A stretch of 64,000 bases of DNA from Rhizomys pruinosus. Taxonomy: Eukaryota > Chordata > Mammalia > Rodentia > Spalacidae. Position 1 is the first letter of the stretch. Each line of letters begins with the position of its first letter. Positions 13,510 through 25,247 of the stretch are shown piece after piece. Below the pieces are notes generated by a model that searched no databases, was not told where the DNA came from, and saw only the letters and a program-made list of their open reading frames with translations. A program made the translations under genes and the position numbers. Location: NCBI GenBank assembly GCA_009823505.1, contig VZQC01004717.1, positions 608,823 to 672,822 of the forward strand, given 5' to 3'.

Positions 13510-13822
13510 AACTGCTAGGGGGCATCGCCATCCATTTTAAGTTATACAACCCAGCCGAGCTGGTACTGGCATAAAAATCGCAAATGGATCAATGAAATAG
13601 AACTAAGAACCTGTACATACGACCGCACTCCTACAGCCACCCGACTTTTGCACTAGAGAAAAGCACCTGTGGCCAGTGATTGGCCAGCGATGATTGTCAA
13701 ACTGGTTAGCTACATGTAAAGGAATGAAGCAAAAGATTTATGTCTCAGCCTACACAAAATCCAACTCCAGATGAAGCAAGGACTTCAACATACGACCCGT
13801 GTGGGATAAATTATTTCTTCTT

Positions 13823-14068
13823 TCTTTTTTAAATTTTATTTATTTGTTTTATGTGTATGAATGTACTGTCTGCATGTAGACAATGTGCACCCGTGTCGTG
13901 CAATGCCGCGGAGGTCAGAAGAGGGCGTCTGATTCTCCTGGAACTGGAGTTCTCCTGGAATCAGAGTTACAGACGGTTCTCAGCGGCCATGTGGGTGCTG
14001 GGGATCAAACCCGGGGTCCTCTGTAAGAGCAGTTGGCGCTCTTAACCTCTAGGCCATCTCTCCAGCTC
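13823..14068 (-). mobile_element. B2/B3-type SINE, antisense, with target-site duplication
   Basis: Full-length element read as gagctggagagatggcc on the minus strand. Flanked by aaattatttcttcttt on both sides (near 13808 and 14070). Confidence 0.93.
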
Positions 14069-14084
14069 CAAATTATTTCTTCTT

Positions 14085-14540
14085 TGAAATAGGCTTATCA
14101 CCCAGAGAAGCTGGGTACTTATGGGAGGAGCTAATATCAAAGCCCAGCTGTGCAGCAAGTTTCCTTGTGGTCGTGATGCTGGTGTTCCCATGGAAGGTGA
14201 GCCAGGCTCTGGAATTCTGGGACTTTGGGGGCGGAGACATCTAAAAGGCCAAGACATTAGGCTGAGCCCTTTCTTACCGATTTACCAGCAAGGGCGGAGG
14301 ACACAGGGTTTCATGCTGGAACTCTGGGCCGCCATGTTGAGCCGGTTATTCACTTTCCAGCCATTACTTTGTAGGCAATCTCAATAAATTCTGATCTAAT
14401 CTGAGATTGGAGAATTTTTTTCCCTTGCTTTGCCTGGCAACCGGGAACCAGGAAACAGCAGAGAGGGGCTAGACTATGGGACACTGTGTGCATATCTGGT
14501 CACCATGGGTGCCAGCCTAGGAGGAAAATTCCTCTGCTAC
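14085..14540 (+). mobile_element. Possible solitary LTR-like segment
   Basis: Differs from the flanking L1. It has a GC-rich body and a polyadenylation-like aataaattctgatc at about 14382. No convincing terminal repeats were confirmed, so the class is a guess. Confidence 0.25.
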
Positions 14541-14895
14541 AACCTGATATCCTGAAACTAATGCAGAAGAGGGGACTACAGTGGAACTTACAAGCTCAGA
14601 AAAAGACTTTCTAACTAGAACCCTGACAGTACAGACATTAAGACCACCAATGGATAAAGGTGACTTCATGAAACTAAAAAGCTTCTGTACAGTAGAGGAC
14701 ACCATCATTCAAGTGAGGAGACAGCTTACAAAATGGGTAAAGATCTTTAATAGCTATACATCTGATAGAGGGTTTAGTGCATATAATATAGGAAAAATTA
14801 AAAATAACTAAACATCAAGAAAAAAATTTAACTGGGGCCAGGAACTAAACAGAGACATCTCAAAAGATGAAATGCAGATAGCTGAAAAATATTTC

Positions 14896-15236
14896 ATTAA
14901 TTCTTTGAGGATTTCATACAATATATTTTGATCATATTCAGAACCCCTCCTCCATCTCCTCTTAGATCCATCCCCACCTCGCTACTCTCCCTTACTTCAT
15001 GTCCTCTGTTACTTTTTAAGTCTAATTTGTGTTCCTCAAATTCTCTTGAATGTGGATCTATCCCTTGGAGCTTTATAAACCTACTCTTAAAGAAAACCAT
15101 CTCTCAGCATCTATCAACTTCCAGTAGTTCTTCGGCTAGGCTTGGGCTTCTTGTCCACCTCTCCCATCTGTGTTGACATACGCAGGTCTTGTGCATGTTC
15201 TCACAAGTACTGTGGGTTACTTTTTATGATCAACTT
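14896..15236 (-). mobile_element. LINE-1 3' UTR fragment, antisense, nested in L1
   Basis: Starts aggatttcatacaatatat, the reverse complement of the L1 3' end seen at 15920-15957, and lies inside ORF2 of the plus-strand L1. Confidence 0.7.
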
Positions 15237-15602
15237 CCTTAGCAATCAAGGAATTGCAAACTGTAACCACTTTGAGATTTCATCTTCCCCAAGTCAGAAT
15301 GGCTATGATTAAAAAAAAAAAAATCTGGGAAAAGGAAACAAGTATCCACTGCTGGTGGGAGTGGAAACTGGTGTAGTCACTGTGAGCAGCACTGTAGATG
15401 CTTCTCAAAAAGCTAGAAATAGATCTACAACATTATTAGGCAAATACAAAGGGCTCTATATCCTACTACAGAGATGCCTGTTCATCTATGTTCATTGCTA
15501 TTCTATTCACAGTAGCCCGGAAATTGAAATGACCTAGATGTCCATCAATTAATGAATAGATAATGAAAAGGTAATATATTTATATAGTGGACTTGACAGA
15601 CT

Positions 15603-15825
15603 TTTTTAAATTTTTATTTATTTTGTATGTGTATGAATGTACTGTCTGCATGTAGGTTTGTGCACTGTGTGGTGCAATGCCGCGGAGGTCAGAAGAGAGT
15701 GTTGGATTCCCCTGGAACTGGAGTTAAAGGTGGTTCTCAGCCGCCATGTGGGTGCTGGGGATCGAACTCAGGTCCTCTGCAAGAGCAGTTGGCGCTCTTA
15801 ACCGCTAGGCCATCTCTCCAGCCCC
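15603..15825 (-). mobile_element. B2/B3-type SINE, antisense, with target-site duplication
   Basis: Flanked by ttgacagacttt and ttgacggacttt, one mismatch apart, inside the L1 tail. Confidence 0.93.
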
Positions 15826-15961
15826 TTGACGGACTTTAAAGAAACAAAAGAGGACATGAAGTTAGGTAGGTAGGGAGGTGCAAGTGGATCCGGGAGGAGA
15901 TGGGAGGGGAGTGAATATGATCAAAATACATTGCATGAAACTCTCAAAGAACTAATAAAAT

Positions 15962-16180
15962 ACTATTTTTTATTATTTTATGTGTATGAGTGTACTGTCT
16001 GCATGTAAGTAGGTGCACCCATGTCATGAAATGCTGCAGAGGTCAGAAGAGGGTGTCAGGTTCTCCTGGAACTCGAGTTAAAGACAGTTCTTAGCCACCA
16101 CGTGGGTGCTGGGAATCAAACCTGGGTCCTCTGCAAGAGCAGTTGGTGCTCTTAACCACTGAGCCATATCTTCAGCCCCA
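15962..16180 (-). mobile_element. B2/B3-type SINE, antisense
   Basis: tgtgtatgagtgtactgtctg to gagccatatcttcagcccc; inserted at the L1 poly(A) end. Confidence 0.9.
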
Positions 16181-16207
16181 AAATATTATTTTTTTTTAAA
16201 TAATTGT

Positions 16208-16365
16208 TCTGCTGGGCATGGTGACACACACCTTTCTTTAATCCCAGCACTTGGGAGGCAGAAGCAGGCGGATCTCTGTGAGTTCAAGACCAGCCTGGTC
16301 TACAAAGCAAGTTCCAGGCCATCTGTGCTACAGGGAGACCCTGTCTCAAAAACACCAAAAAAAAA
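16208..16365 (+). mobile_element. B1 SINE
   Basis: gctgggcatggtgacacacac start, gaccagcctggtctac core and A-rich end. Confidence 0.93.
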
Positions 16366-16675
16366 AAAGAATTGTTCTATTCCATATCTCACTCAGAAAA
16401 ACCATGAAATGCAACTAAAAATGAAAATTTTTAAACAAAGATGATATTCTTCAATTAAAGATAGCCTCCATTTTAGGGATATATGAAAAATAAGAAAAGC
16501 AAACTAATTTGTTGCAGAGAATCAATAAAAATTTAGTATACAATGGAAGGTTCCTTGTCAGATGTGTTAAAGGTAAGTGTGTGTTCTAGTTTGGTTTCTG
16601 TTGCTGTGATAAAACACGGGCCAAAAACAGCTTGGGGAGGAAAGAATTTATTTCATCTTAAAAGTTATAGTCCAC

Positions 16676-16835
16676 CGGGCGTGGTGGCGCACGCCTTTAA
16701 TCCTAGCACTTGGGAGGCAGAGGCAGGTGGATCTTTGTGAGTTCAAGGCCAGCCTGGTGTACAGAGTGAGTTCCAGGACAGCTGGGGCTACAGAGAGACC
16801 CTGTCTCAAAAAGACCAAAAAAAAAAAAAAAAAAG
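16676..16835 (+). mobile_element. B1 SINE
   Basis: ccgggcgtggtggcgcacgc start and A-tail, followed by the repeated target word. Minus-strand open frames here are read through the SINE. Confidence 0.95.
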
Positions 16836-16846
16836 TTATAGTACAG

Positions 16847-16945
16847 GGGCTGTGGAGATGGCTCAATAGTTAAGAGTGCTGACTGCTCTTCCAGAGGACC
16901 CGGGCTCAATTCCCAACACCCACATGGCAGCCAAGAACTGTCTTG
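16847..16945 (+). mobile_element. B2/B3-type SINE, 3' truncated by a B1
   Basis: ggggctgtggagatggctc start; stops abruptly where the next B1 begins. Confidence 0.9.
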
Positions 16946-16946
16946 G

Positions 16947-17093
16947 GCCGGGCATGGTAATACACACCTTTAATCCCGGCACTTGGGAGGCAGAGGCAGG
17001 CAGATCTCTGTGAGTTCAAGGCCAGCCTGGTCTACATATTGAGCTCCAGGCCATCTGGGACTAAAGGGAGACCCTCTCTCAAAAAAATAAAAA
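16947..17093 (+). mobile_element. B1 SINE
   Basis: gggccgggcatggtaatacac start and tctctcaaaaaaat end. Confidence 0.93.
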
Positions 17094-17370
17094 AGTTATA
17101 ATCCATCAAGGCAGGAGCTTGAAGCAGAAACCACAGAGGAATGCTGCTTGCTGGCTTGCTTCCCCTGGCTGGCTCAGCTACCTTCTCATAGAGCCCAAGC
17201 CCATCTGCCCAGGGACTTCACAGCCCTCAGAGCCTGGGCCCTCCTACAACAATTAGCAATCAAGAAAATTAATCCACAGACAAGCCCATAGGCTAATCTG
17301 ATGGAAGAAATTCCTCAGGTGAGACCCCCTCTTTCTAGGTATGTCTAGATTTGTGTCAAGTTGACAAAAA

Positions 17371-18791
17371 TAAACCAGAAGACTTTGGGTTGTATTTGAG
17401 TGGGCAGTATAAGAGAAAAACAGTACCTGCTCTTTCCCCCCAAAGCAGAGCCAATGCTGACATGGGAAGCAGACTCAGATGAACAAGGAGACCACTCGTT
17501 TAATCGGAGCTGTTTAATAGTCAAAGGGTGCCTAGAAAGTATGAATCTGGAGATGATTAAAGCAACTGGAAAAGTGGAACTGATAACTAACATTCCTTTC
17601 AGCTCTGAGACTTTTATAAATAAGATGCTTCACATTGATTTTATATGGATTTTAAAATGTGTGTAGAAAACCAGACACTTGGGAAATATTTCTGATACAA
17701 TATTTGACCCCTCCCACATAGATGCTACACATTGTTAGACAAAATGGGGAAAAAAGTTAACTTAGCAAGTCTTTTGGGGCTCTGGGCTCAATCTGACCTT
17801 AAGACCACAATACAGCTACCTATCTAGCGAATGACTGCTTTCATCGGGTTTCTCTGGACACCATGAGTCTGTCACATTTCACTTGTTTCACAGGCATCAT
17901 CCAAAAGCCACATTAAACATTAATTAGCAAACCGGAGTCATCACTGCAATGACAGGACATAGCATCTAGGATCTGGAATGTGATATCTGCCATAGCACTG
18001 ACTGGCTGAGCCAGCAACATGAACATTGAGTGTCTGACGGTAAGATGATGATTAACCAAAGTTGAACTCTCCTGAGCCCAGTCGAAAGAGGAAGCCCTGC
18101 AAGATATAATTACAGTAAAGCATGGCCCACGCAATGTGACCCAACTGCAGAAACTAAGAGAGAGGCCAATATGTCCAGCAGAACAACAGCAGTGGACCAC
18201 ATATGAGGAAAGTATCTGGACAAAGACTCAGCTATGGACACTGAAAGGGTCTAAAAGCCCCATGTTATTTCTAAGTAAAGGGCACTTGTGGCAGACACAA
18301 CCAGCAGTCTCTAGGGTCTCACTTGTGTTACTACTTCACTGTGCTTCTCTTTGATGGACACCTGGGCCAGGTCAATGATGGGGTGCCTCTTCACCTTAGC
18401 CACAGTGCTGAGCCACATGTGAGGGATGAAGGGCTGGACAGTAATTATTTCAATCTCTGTGGGTCATGTATGATCTCTGTTGCATGTGCTTATTTAATTT
18501 ATAATCCCTTAACAATGTCTGGGGCTATATCTGGCCAATGAGTTATGAAAATCATTGCTTTAGACCTCAGTCTTCTGCTGGATGCTCAAGATCTCCAAGT
18601 TGCCGTGTCTTTTGATGTCAAGCAAATTCCATAGCTAGTGACATGGTAACCACAGAGTCTAGGTGACTATCATGTGCCACCTCCAAGCATCAAGTCTACA
18701 TTTGCACAAACCTAAGTGTATCTCCCTAAATTTCACACCATGGCACTACCATCCCTCATCTCCTCCTCATCCTAACCACCCAAACTACCAC
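17371..18791. other. Intergenic stretch, nothing firmly recognised
   Basis: Short open frames on both strands, none resembling a known protein. No SINEs or L1 ends seen. Confidence 0.4.
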
Positions 18792-18807
18792 CTAACTGCT
18801 TTCTTCT
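18792..18807. repeat. Target-site duplication, left copy
   Basis: ctaactgctttcttct, identical to 19991-20006, flanks the minus-strand retroelement. Confidence 0.95.
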
Positions 18808-19990
18808 TTTTTTATTTTTTTTTTATTTTTTTATTGATGCTTTATGTATTTCATACATCATTTTCCAATTCAGTTCAGGCATATATCCCCTTCCCTTCCC
18901 CCCACCCCACCCCTACCCATCCCAGATCACGCATTCTGTCGTAACTTTTCTACATCTTTCTGTTTTTTGTTTTGTTTTGTTTTCATTTTTTAACAATAAG
19001 TGATAATTTGTGAGTACAAGCATCCTTCATGTAAAACCAATTTGCGAGCAGTTGTGCCCAAACCCACACAGCTCATGGGTCCCACCATCCAGCAGGGGGG
19101 GCTTGTATGTTCAATCAAGTTGATCAAATGAGTGTCCAGTCTATATTGTTGTAGTTTCACCATTCACCCCAATCGCAGCCCTTACATTCTACCATGCCCC
19201 CTCTTCCGCAGATTGTTCCCTAGGCTTAGAAAAGGGGCACAGGTGGATGAGAAGCAAAACAGTCTACTTTCTCTGGAGCTGTTGTCTTGGTCTCTAGTCA
19301 ATTCTGGCTGTTTTCTTTCATGGGCTGCCAGCTTGTCCAGGCATAACCTTTCGATCCTACTAATGAAGCACATGCAATTAGATATATAGGTATTTAAACA
19401 GTATAATATATAGCCTTTCGATCCTACTAATGAAGCACACGCAATTAGATATATAGGTATTTAAACAGTACTAATTGTTATGGTAGGTTACTTTGGTATA
19501 GACACAGATGTTTGGATGGTATGTTAATTCATGAATTACATTTTCTTCTGTTAAGTATGGCAGGGTCTTCGTGTGGTTTATAACATCTCCTAACCATTAG
19601 AGGATGTAAGCTTGTGGCATCAGCCGTGGGTTATTCCTCCAAGGAGAGAGCTAATAGCCAATTAGATTTGGGATATACAGACATATGGCTGCCACTGCTG
19701 CACAGTATTTCCAGGCAGGTGAGGTGTAGCTGGTGCTGACGGAGGAGTCTTGCTTGACTCAAGGAGACCTATATTTGCTTTATTGGTTTAGTGGCCTTTG
19801 GTAACACTCTCTGGCATTCCAGAGACCATCTGTATACTTGCAAGTGTGGTCTCCATACATCTTTCCCATGTTTACATCAGGTCTTCAACAGCAGGGCCTT
19901 ATCGCCTCTCTTCCTGCAGATATCCCAGTTTCGATAGGAGCCTTTACCTTTTGTGGGGGCTTGGATCCCCTGGCCAACATCTCCTTGGTA
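18808..19990 (-). mobile_element. Poly(A)-tailed retroelement, copy 1 (antisense)
   Basis: Read on the minus strand, it begins near 19990 and ends in an A-rich tail (T-rich at 18808-18835 on plus). The tail is preceded by an L1-3'-UTR-like end (gtatgaaatacataaag then caataaaa). It is flanked by a perfect 16-bp target-site duplication, the mark of L1-machinery insertion. The body does not match an L1 ORF and I could not name it. It shares sequence with 30300-30990 and about 46190-47158. Short open frames are not convincing proteins. Confidence 0.85.
19347..19480. repeat. 67-bp tandem duplication inside retroelement copy 1
   Basis: Units 19347-19413 and 19414-19480 both begin cctttcgatcctactaatg and are nearly identical. 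The duplication is absent from copy 2. Confidence 0.93.
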
Positions 19991-20006
19991 CTAACTGCTT
20001 TCTTCT
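19991..20006. repeat. Target-site duplication, right copy
   Basis: ctaactgctttcttct, matching 18792-18807 exactly. Confidence 0.95.
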
Positions 20007-20567
20007 AGGAGGAAGGAGAGTGGCTGGCTCGTGGTTTGCCACAATGTTTGCTGTTTGCTCAGAAAGCACTGGGCCTTTGGCCCTGGCTGCTTCTCCACAC
20101 ACTGCCTGTGTTCATGTTATCTCAGCTCATGAGAATCATCCCCATGGGACTTGGGAGTAAGGGAACCAACACACATGAGCCGAGGTTCACAGTTTCATTG
20201 TGCAATGAGTAATCAAAGCCATGTGTCCCTAACCCAAGAGTCTGGCAGATATGAAGTGATTTCAGGCTAGCTAACCTGTTAAACTGCAAGCAAGGCAAAA
20301 TAAGAAACTTCACACTTCTTCACCCTCATATATGTGGCAAAGCACCCAATGATTCCTAAGACTATGTCCAGGCACTCCAGGCTAATAGCATGGCTATGAT
20401 TGGAGCATGGTATCTGGGGAAACATGAATCTGTTCCAGGCCATGGTCATGCATATTTGGCTCAAGAACACATTCTCTTATTCCCTTTGAGTAAGTTCCCA
20501 GAAGATGAATTTAATCACCAAGATCCAAAACCAGATGATTTCATAAATTAAAATGATGCACTGGGAG
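20007..20567. other. No recognised feature
   Basis: Continues the pre-insertion flank of the retroelement. No repeat or exon recognised. Confidence 0.4.
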
Positions 20568-20840
20568 CTGGAAAGATGGTTCAGTGGGTAAAGTGCCTGC
20601 TATACCTGAGGTCAGTACCTGAGGTTTTTTTTCTTGACCTGAGTCAGTACCCAGTGTGGTGGGACGCATCTGTAACCTTGGCGCTGGGGGATAGGGATAG
20701 GATAGGGAGACAGATGAGTCCTGGAGTTTGCTGGCCAGCCAACCCAGCCAACTGGTGAGCTCCGGTTTAGTGATCGTCTGAAAAATAAGCTGAAGAGTGA
20801 CTAAGGAAAGCACCCAGTGCTGACCTCTGGCCTCACCATG

Positions 20841-20883
<43 letters not shown>
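20568..20883 (+). mobile_element. B4/RSINE-like SINE ending in (CA)n
   Basis: tRNA-like start (agctggaaagatggttcag), ggtgagctccggtttagtg middle, ctgacctctggcctcaccatg end, then an uninterrupted CA tract from about 20843. Confidence 0.65.
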
Positions 20884-20886
<3 letters not shown>

Positions 20887-22334
20887 ACTTTTTAACAACA
20901 GCAAAGACTCCCTTCACCCTGGATGGAAAAGTATGTCAGACTGCTCTCCCGCAGGCTCAACCACATCTTAGTAGGTGCTAGGAATGGGCCTCCCATGCAC
21001 AAAATGTGATGCTAATTGTGAACCGAACATCCCAGAAAAAAGACACATCCATGTTAAAGATTCTATATGGCTGATCAACTTCACAGGTGATGGAGTGTTG
21101 GAATGTTGCACCTCCAGAGTGCAATTATCTTGAGATATTCTTCATTCCTAGTAAGGTGAGAACTGTGTTGAGTAGATAAGAACACTGCAAACCCAGTTCT
21201 GCTGACTTTCTCCAGTGGCTGAGAGGTCACTCACCTAGTGGCAGAAAACTAGACCAAGTGACCCACGAGTGAACCAGCCTGAAGCTCCATCAGCTAAGGA
21301 CATTAATCCCCAAGTTTCAGGAATTTCCAGTTGGACTTTTCCATGGCCACAGGAAATGGATGCATCTCCCTGAAGCTTTAGTGTGATCTGTGCTGGAGGA
21401 ACTGCTCGGAATTTATCACTGAAAAACCCAAAACTGAGAAGTCTTAAAGTATTGTTAACTATTCAAGCATATCACCCTGCTGCCCCAGAGACAAAAATCC
21501 AGAATTCTTTCTTCCAGATAAGCCTATGATATCAAAATCAAGACCACAGCTTCTCCATACTTCCTTATTCAACAGCCAAAACTCTCCTCTGGAGCAACAA
21601 GGCTGATTTCTCTCTCCAAGTAATTCAGCCAAGGCACAGCAAAAGAAAGGAGAAGCAACTCAGAGAATCCAGCTGTCTATTACTCCAGTCATCAAAGTGA
21701 GTACGAGAAGAGACCTAAGGCCAGGAATGTTGAGAACTGCTAAGTTCCTTGACAATGAAGAGAAAGAGCCTCTAGTTACCTCTGCCAGTACCTAAGAGGT
21801 TCGAATAGCTTGACAGTAAGCACCCTCTTCTTTCTAAACACAACACAGTCCCCTCAAGCTGTGCAGACCCAGGCTAATCACCCATCTCTCTCTTTCTGAA
21901 GCCTCTAGTTACTAACAACTACTAGTTTCTACAGACATACACTGGCCCGATCCTATGGGATATATTTAATGTTCTCTCTAGGGTATCCATAGCCCTAGCT
22001 AAGCACACAGCCACCATGATGTTTGCACAGTGTCCATGACTGCTTTTGCAATGTTGTGGCAGAACTGAGTAACTTATAGTCCACAAAATCTATTGGGCTC
22101 CTTTATAGAAAATGTTTGCTGAGTCCTACCTAGCCAACCTGACAACACAGCATCTTTGACTGGACAGAGGATCATTACAAAGTGCAGCACTTTAGGGCTA
22201 CTGTCACAACTGGAGCTTATTTTATTAATTTTATAATAGCCTTGACTTTTCAAGGCATTTATAGTTTTATGTAAACTTTAAAAGTATTTGCACAAAATAT
22301 CACTTTATATTCCTGTCACTTTTAAATTCTTTAA
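20884..22334. other. Intergenic stretch, nothing recognised
   Basis: About 1.45 kb with no SINE or L1 and no supported exon. Confidence 0.4.
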
Positions 22335-22490
22335 TAGAGCCGGGCATGTTGGCGCATGCCTTCAATCCTAGCACTTGGGAGGCAGAGGCAGGTGGATCTC
22401 TGTGAGTTCAAGCCCAGCCTGGTCTACAGTGTGAATTCCAGCCCAGCTGAGGCTACAGGGAGACCCTGTCTCAAAAAAAGACACAAAAAT
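22335..22490 (+). mobile_element. B1 SINE
   Basis: agccgggcatgttggcgcatg start, gcccagcctggtctac core, then an AAAT-rich tail. Confidence 0.93.
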
Positions 22491-23643
22491 AAATTAATTA
22501 ATTAAAAAAACATTTAAAAATAAATAAATAAAGTCCTTAATAGAAAGATCTTTTTTATATCTCCTTATACCTTGGAAGATGAACTGTTGCAATAAACATG
22601 ATCTAGTAACAAAGGAAAATCAGAAGGCTGGAGCATTTCTTATAATGCAGCTACAATTCATAGAGTTATGCACACAGGAAAAAAAATTATAGACTCCAAA
22701 TTATGCTTGGAAATCTAAGTCACCTTTAAAATGCAGTATACAACATTTACAGACTATGTTGGAGGCTGATTCTCAATATGTCCAACACAGCCAGTTTTTC
22801 TTTCTCTGTTCAAACAGATGGCCATTCTTTGGGTGGGCACCAGATGAAGGAGTTGGCTTGCGTTTGAGGCCATCTTGTGTAAAAATACTTATCTTTAAAC
22901 ACTAGAATCACACTCTGCACAGTGAGAAGCTCACATGACAAGGCACAAAAGAGATTGTGACCAACTGAGGGAATGGCAGATTAATGCTCCTTTTATTTAG
23001 CAATTACCTTTGGAAATAAACTGGGCAGGCAGTGAAGCGACATGACTTAAATTCTTAACTTCCCTTTTTCTCCTGCCTGGTACATAGATTCCAAAAGCTT
23101 GAATGAGCCTCTGATGGGCTCCTCCTGCTCTCCTGAAAATGGCAAAAATTAACAAAATAAAGGTCTTGAAATAGCTCAGATCCTACTCCTGGCACCAGTT
23201 CCTATTACAACTGTGTTCAGATTATAAGTAAAAGAAAATTTATATGCAAAAAGGTATTTTTAAAGAAATACCACCATCACCACTAGTGCTAATAGTTTAA
23301 CATTGTGCCTCTATTTATAGCAGAGATTCTTAGCTCTACACAATCCAAGCTGAAGATGCTGACTAGAGGGCAGACACCAGCCACCAGGTCTGATCTCTAA
23401 AGGGTTTCGGGCCTCACTGTAATCAGCAGCATGGCAAAACAACGGAAAGAGCTGCCTTGAGCCACCTGACTCTGACAAAGGCAATTTAACAAGTTGTCAC
23501 TTTAAGGCTGTATCTTTATTTCATATGAATAATAAATAGCTAGCCCTTCCAAACAATCACAAACATTGTTTTAAGCCACACTTAGTCTCCACAGTGTTTA
23601 CATGAAATTGTATTTATAAGAAGATAATACAAGGCTATTATTT
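22491..23643. other. Intergenic stretch, nothing recognised
   Basis: AT-rich sequence without repeats I can name. Confidence 0.4.
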
Positions 23644-23762
23644 TTTAATTTTATTTATTTATTTTTATGTGTATGAGTGTACTGTCTGCATGTAGGTTGG
23701 TGTACCCATGTCATGCGATGCTGCGGAGGTCAGAAGAGGGCGTCAGATTCCCCTGGAACTGG
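23644..23762 (-). mobile_element. B2/B3-type SINE, antisense, cut short
   Basis: Normal 3' half (gtactgtctgcatgtaggtt to cccctggaactgga), then the element stops without its tRNA-like half. Confidence 0.88.
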
Positions 23763-24030
23763 ACGTCCTTCTTCTTCTTTTTCTTCCCCCCCCCCCCTTT
23801 TATTTTTTTCTTCTCTCTCTCCACACCTCCTATCTTAGTTCCGCCTTATAATGCTTCCCTTGTTTTTGCGTTTTTTCTGTCTTGTTTGTGACGTACTACC
23901 CAATTTTACACCCCTTTTTACGCCTCAACTATCCGTCTGACCCCTTTCCCCCTTCCCCTCCCTTTTCCTCTTCTTGTTTTATATCTACACCTACAATGCC
24001 CCCTCTACCCCCCCAACTAAAGCTGAGCTA
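23763..24030. other. C/T-rich anomalous block
   Basis: Almost pure pyrimidine, with a 12-base C run and scattered T runs, replacing the missing half of a B2. Composition is unlike its surroundings. Likely a low-quality or misassembled simple repeat. Confidence 0.55.
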
Positions 24031-24149
24031 CCTCAGAGAGATAGATATTAATCTTATTTTACATATGAGAAATTAAAGGGTATATGCCAGATATCCTAAT
24101 TCTTAAATTTTCAAATAAATATAAGGTTTTACTTATTTTTTTAAAAAAG

Positions 24150-24300
24150 ATTTTTACCAGGAATGGTAACACATGATTCTAATCCCAGCACTCAGGAGGC
24201 AGTGGTGGGCTAATCTCTGTGAATTTATGGCCAGCCTGGTCTACATAGCAAGTTCCAGGCTAGCCAGGGATACATACATAGTAAGGCCCTATCCAAAAAA
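24150..24300 (+). mobile_element. B1 SINE, diverged
   Basis: accaggaatggtaacacatg start and atggccagcctggtctacat core. Confidence 0.85.
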
Positions 24301-24313
24301 GCTTACTTAAATA

Positions 24314-24500
24314 AGCCAGGCGTGGTGGCACATGCCTTTAATCCTAGCACTTGTGGCAAGGCAGGCAAATCTTTGGAGCTCAAGCCAGCCCTGGTCTACA
24401 GAGCGAGTTCCAGGACAGCTGAGGCTACAGGAGACCCTGTCTCAAAAAGACCACCAAAAAAAGAAAAAAAAAAAAAAAAAGAAAGACGAAAAGCAAACAA
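24314..24500 (+). mobile_element. B1 SINE
   Basis: agccaggcgtggtggcacatg start, with the usual ctcaaaaagaccacc end and a long A-rich tail. Open frames here are SINE frames. Confidence 0.92.
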
Positions 24501-24529
24501 ACAAAAGAAAAACAAAAAAATCTTAAATA

Positions 24530-24749
24530 AAATGTTTATTTTTAATCATGTGTTTGCATTTATTTCTGTGTGTATGGATATTTGCATGTGAGTACAAATG
24601 CATTCAGAAGCCAGAAAAGGGTATCAGATTCCCCTGGAGATAGACATACAGGCAGTTGTGAATAGCCTGACATCAGTGCTGGGAACTGGACTTGGGCCCT
24701 TAGCAAGAGTAGCAAGTGCCCTTAACCAACAAGCCATCTCTCCAGCCCT
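24530..24749 (-). mobile_element. B2/B3-type SINE, antisense, diverged
   Basis: gtatggatatttgcatgtgag and the 5' end aagccatctctccagccc. Confidence 0.8.
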
Positions 24750-24966
24750 TTATTTCCTTAAAAACTAAATCAAGAATTAACTTTGGTGTGAACAGTATGG
24801 GAACATGAAAAATACATAAAATAGTTACTATGAAATTACTTTAATGAATTTTTAAAGTCCAAAACAGGAGAAAGTAAAACACTCTGTGACCAAAGTAGCA
24901 GTTCAAGAATTATAAACTTGGTTATTTTAGCAACCTGTGTTGCAGGACTATTGAAAAATAGGAATG

Positions 24967-25138
24967 TCGCCGGACATGGTGGCGCACGCTTTAAATCCTA
25001 GCACTTGGGCAGGCAGAGGCAGGTGGATCTTTGTGAGTTCAAGGCCAACCTGGTTACAGAGTGAGTTCCAGGACAGCTGGGGCTACTAGGGAGACCGCTG
25101 TCTGCGAATAACATCTCAAGAGATAAAAAAAAAAAAAA
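24967..25138 (+). mobile_element. B1 SINE with target-site duplication
   Basis: gccggacatggtggcgcacg start. Flanked by aaaaataggaatgtc at 24954-24968 and 25139-25153. Carries an odd insertion near its 3' end (gcgaataacat). Confidence 0.93.
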
Positions 25139-25247
25139 AAAAATAGGAATGTCATTCCTACATATTTCACAGAAGCAAGAAAGTGTTAAAAGAACTTTTT
25201 CCCAGTAAGACTGTTTCCCTTAAGTTTATTCTCTATCTAATGCCAAA

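Larger units (their letters stand above)
13510..15957 (+). mobile_element. LINE-1 ORF2/3' UTR mosaic broken by later insertions
   Basis: L1 ORF2 pieces at about 13510-13806, 14575-14895 and 15237-15602, and an L1 3' end at 15830-15957 with catgaaactctcaaagaac before aataaaa. The pieces are in order and in one orientation. They are interrupted by a B2 (13823), a 0.5-kb LTR-like piece, an opposite-strand L1 3' end and a second B2 (15603). Confidence 0.75.
16580..17370 (+). repeat. URR1-like repeat split by three SINEs
   Basis: Starts ctagtttggtttctgttgc and ends tgtgtcaagttgacaaaa, with the middle interrupted by B1, B2 and B1. The target word aaaagttatag recurs near 16662, 16833 and, as aaaagttataa, 17092. 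Confidence 0.65.

Noticed and set aside
18000..18500. Possible endogenous retroviral coding remnant
   Set aside because: No recognisable gag, pol or env motif and no LTR pair; too weak to list.
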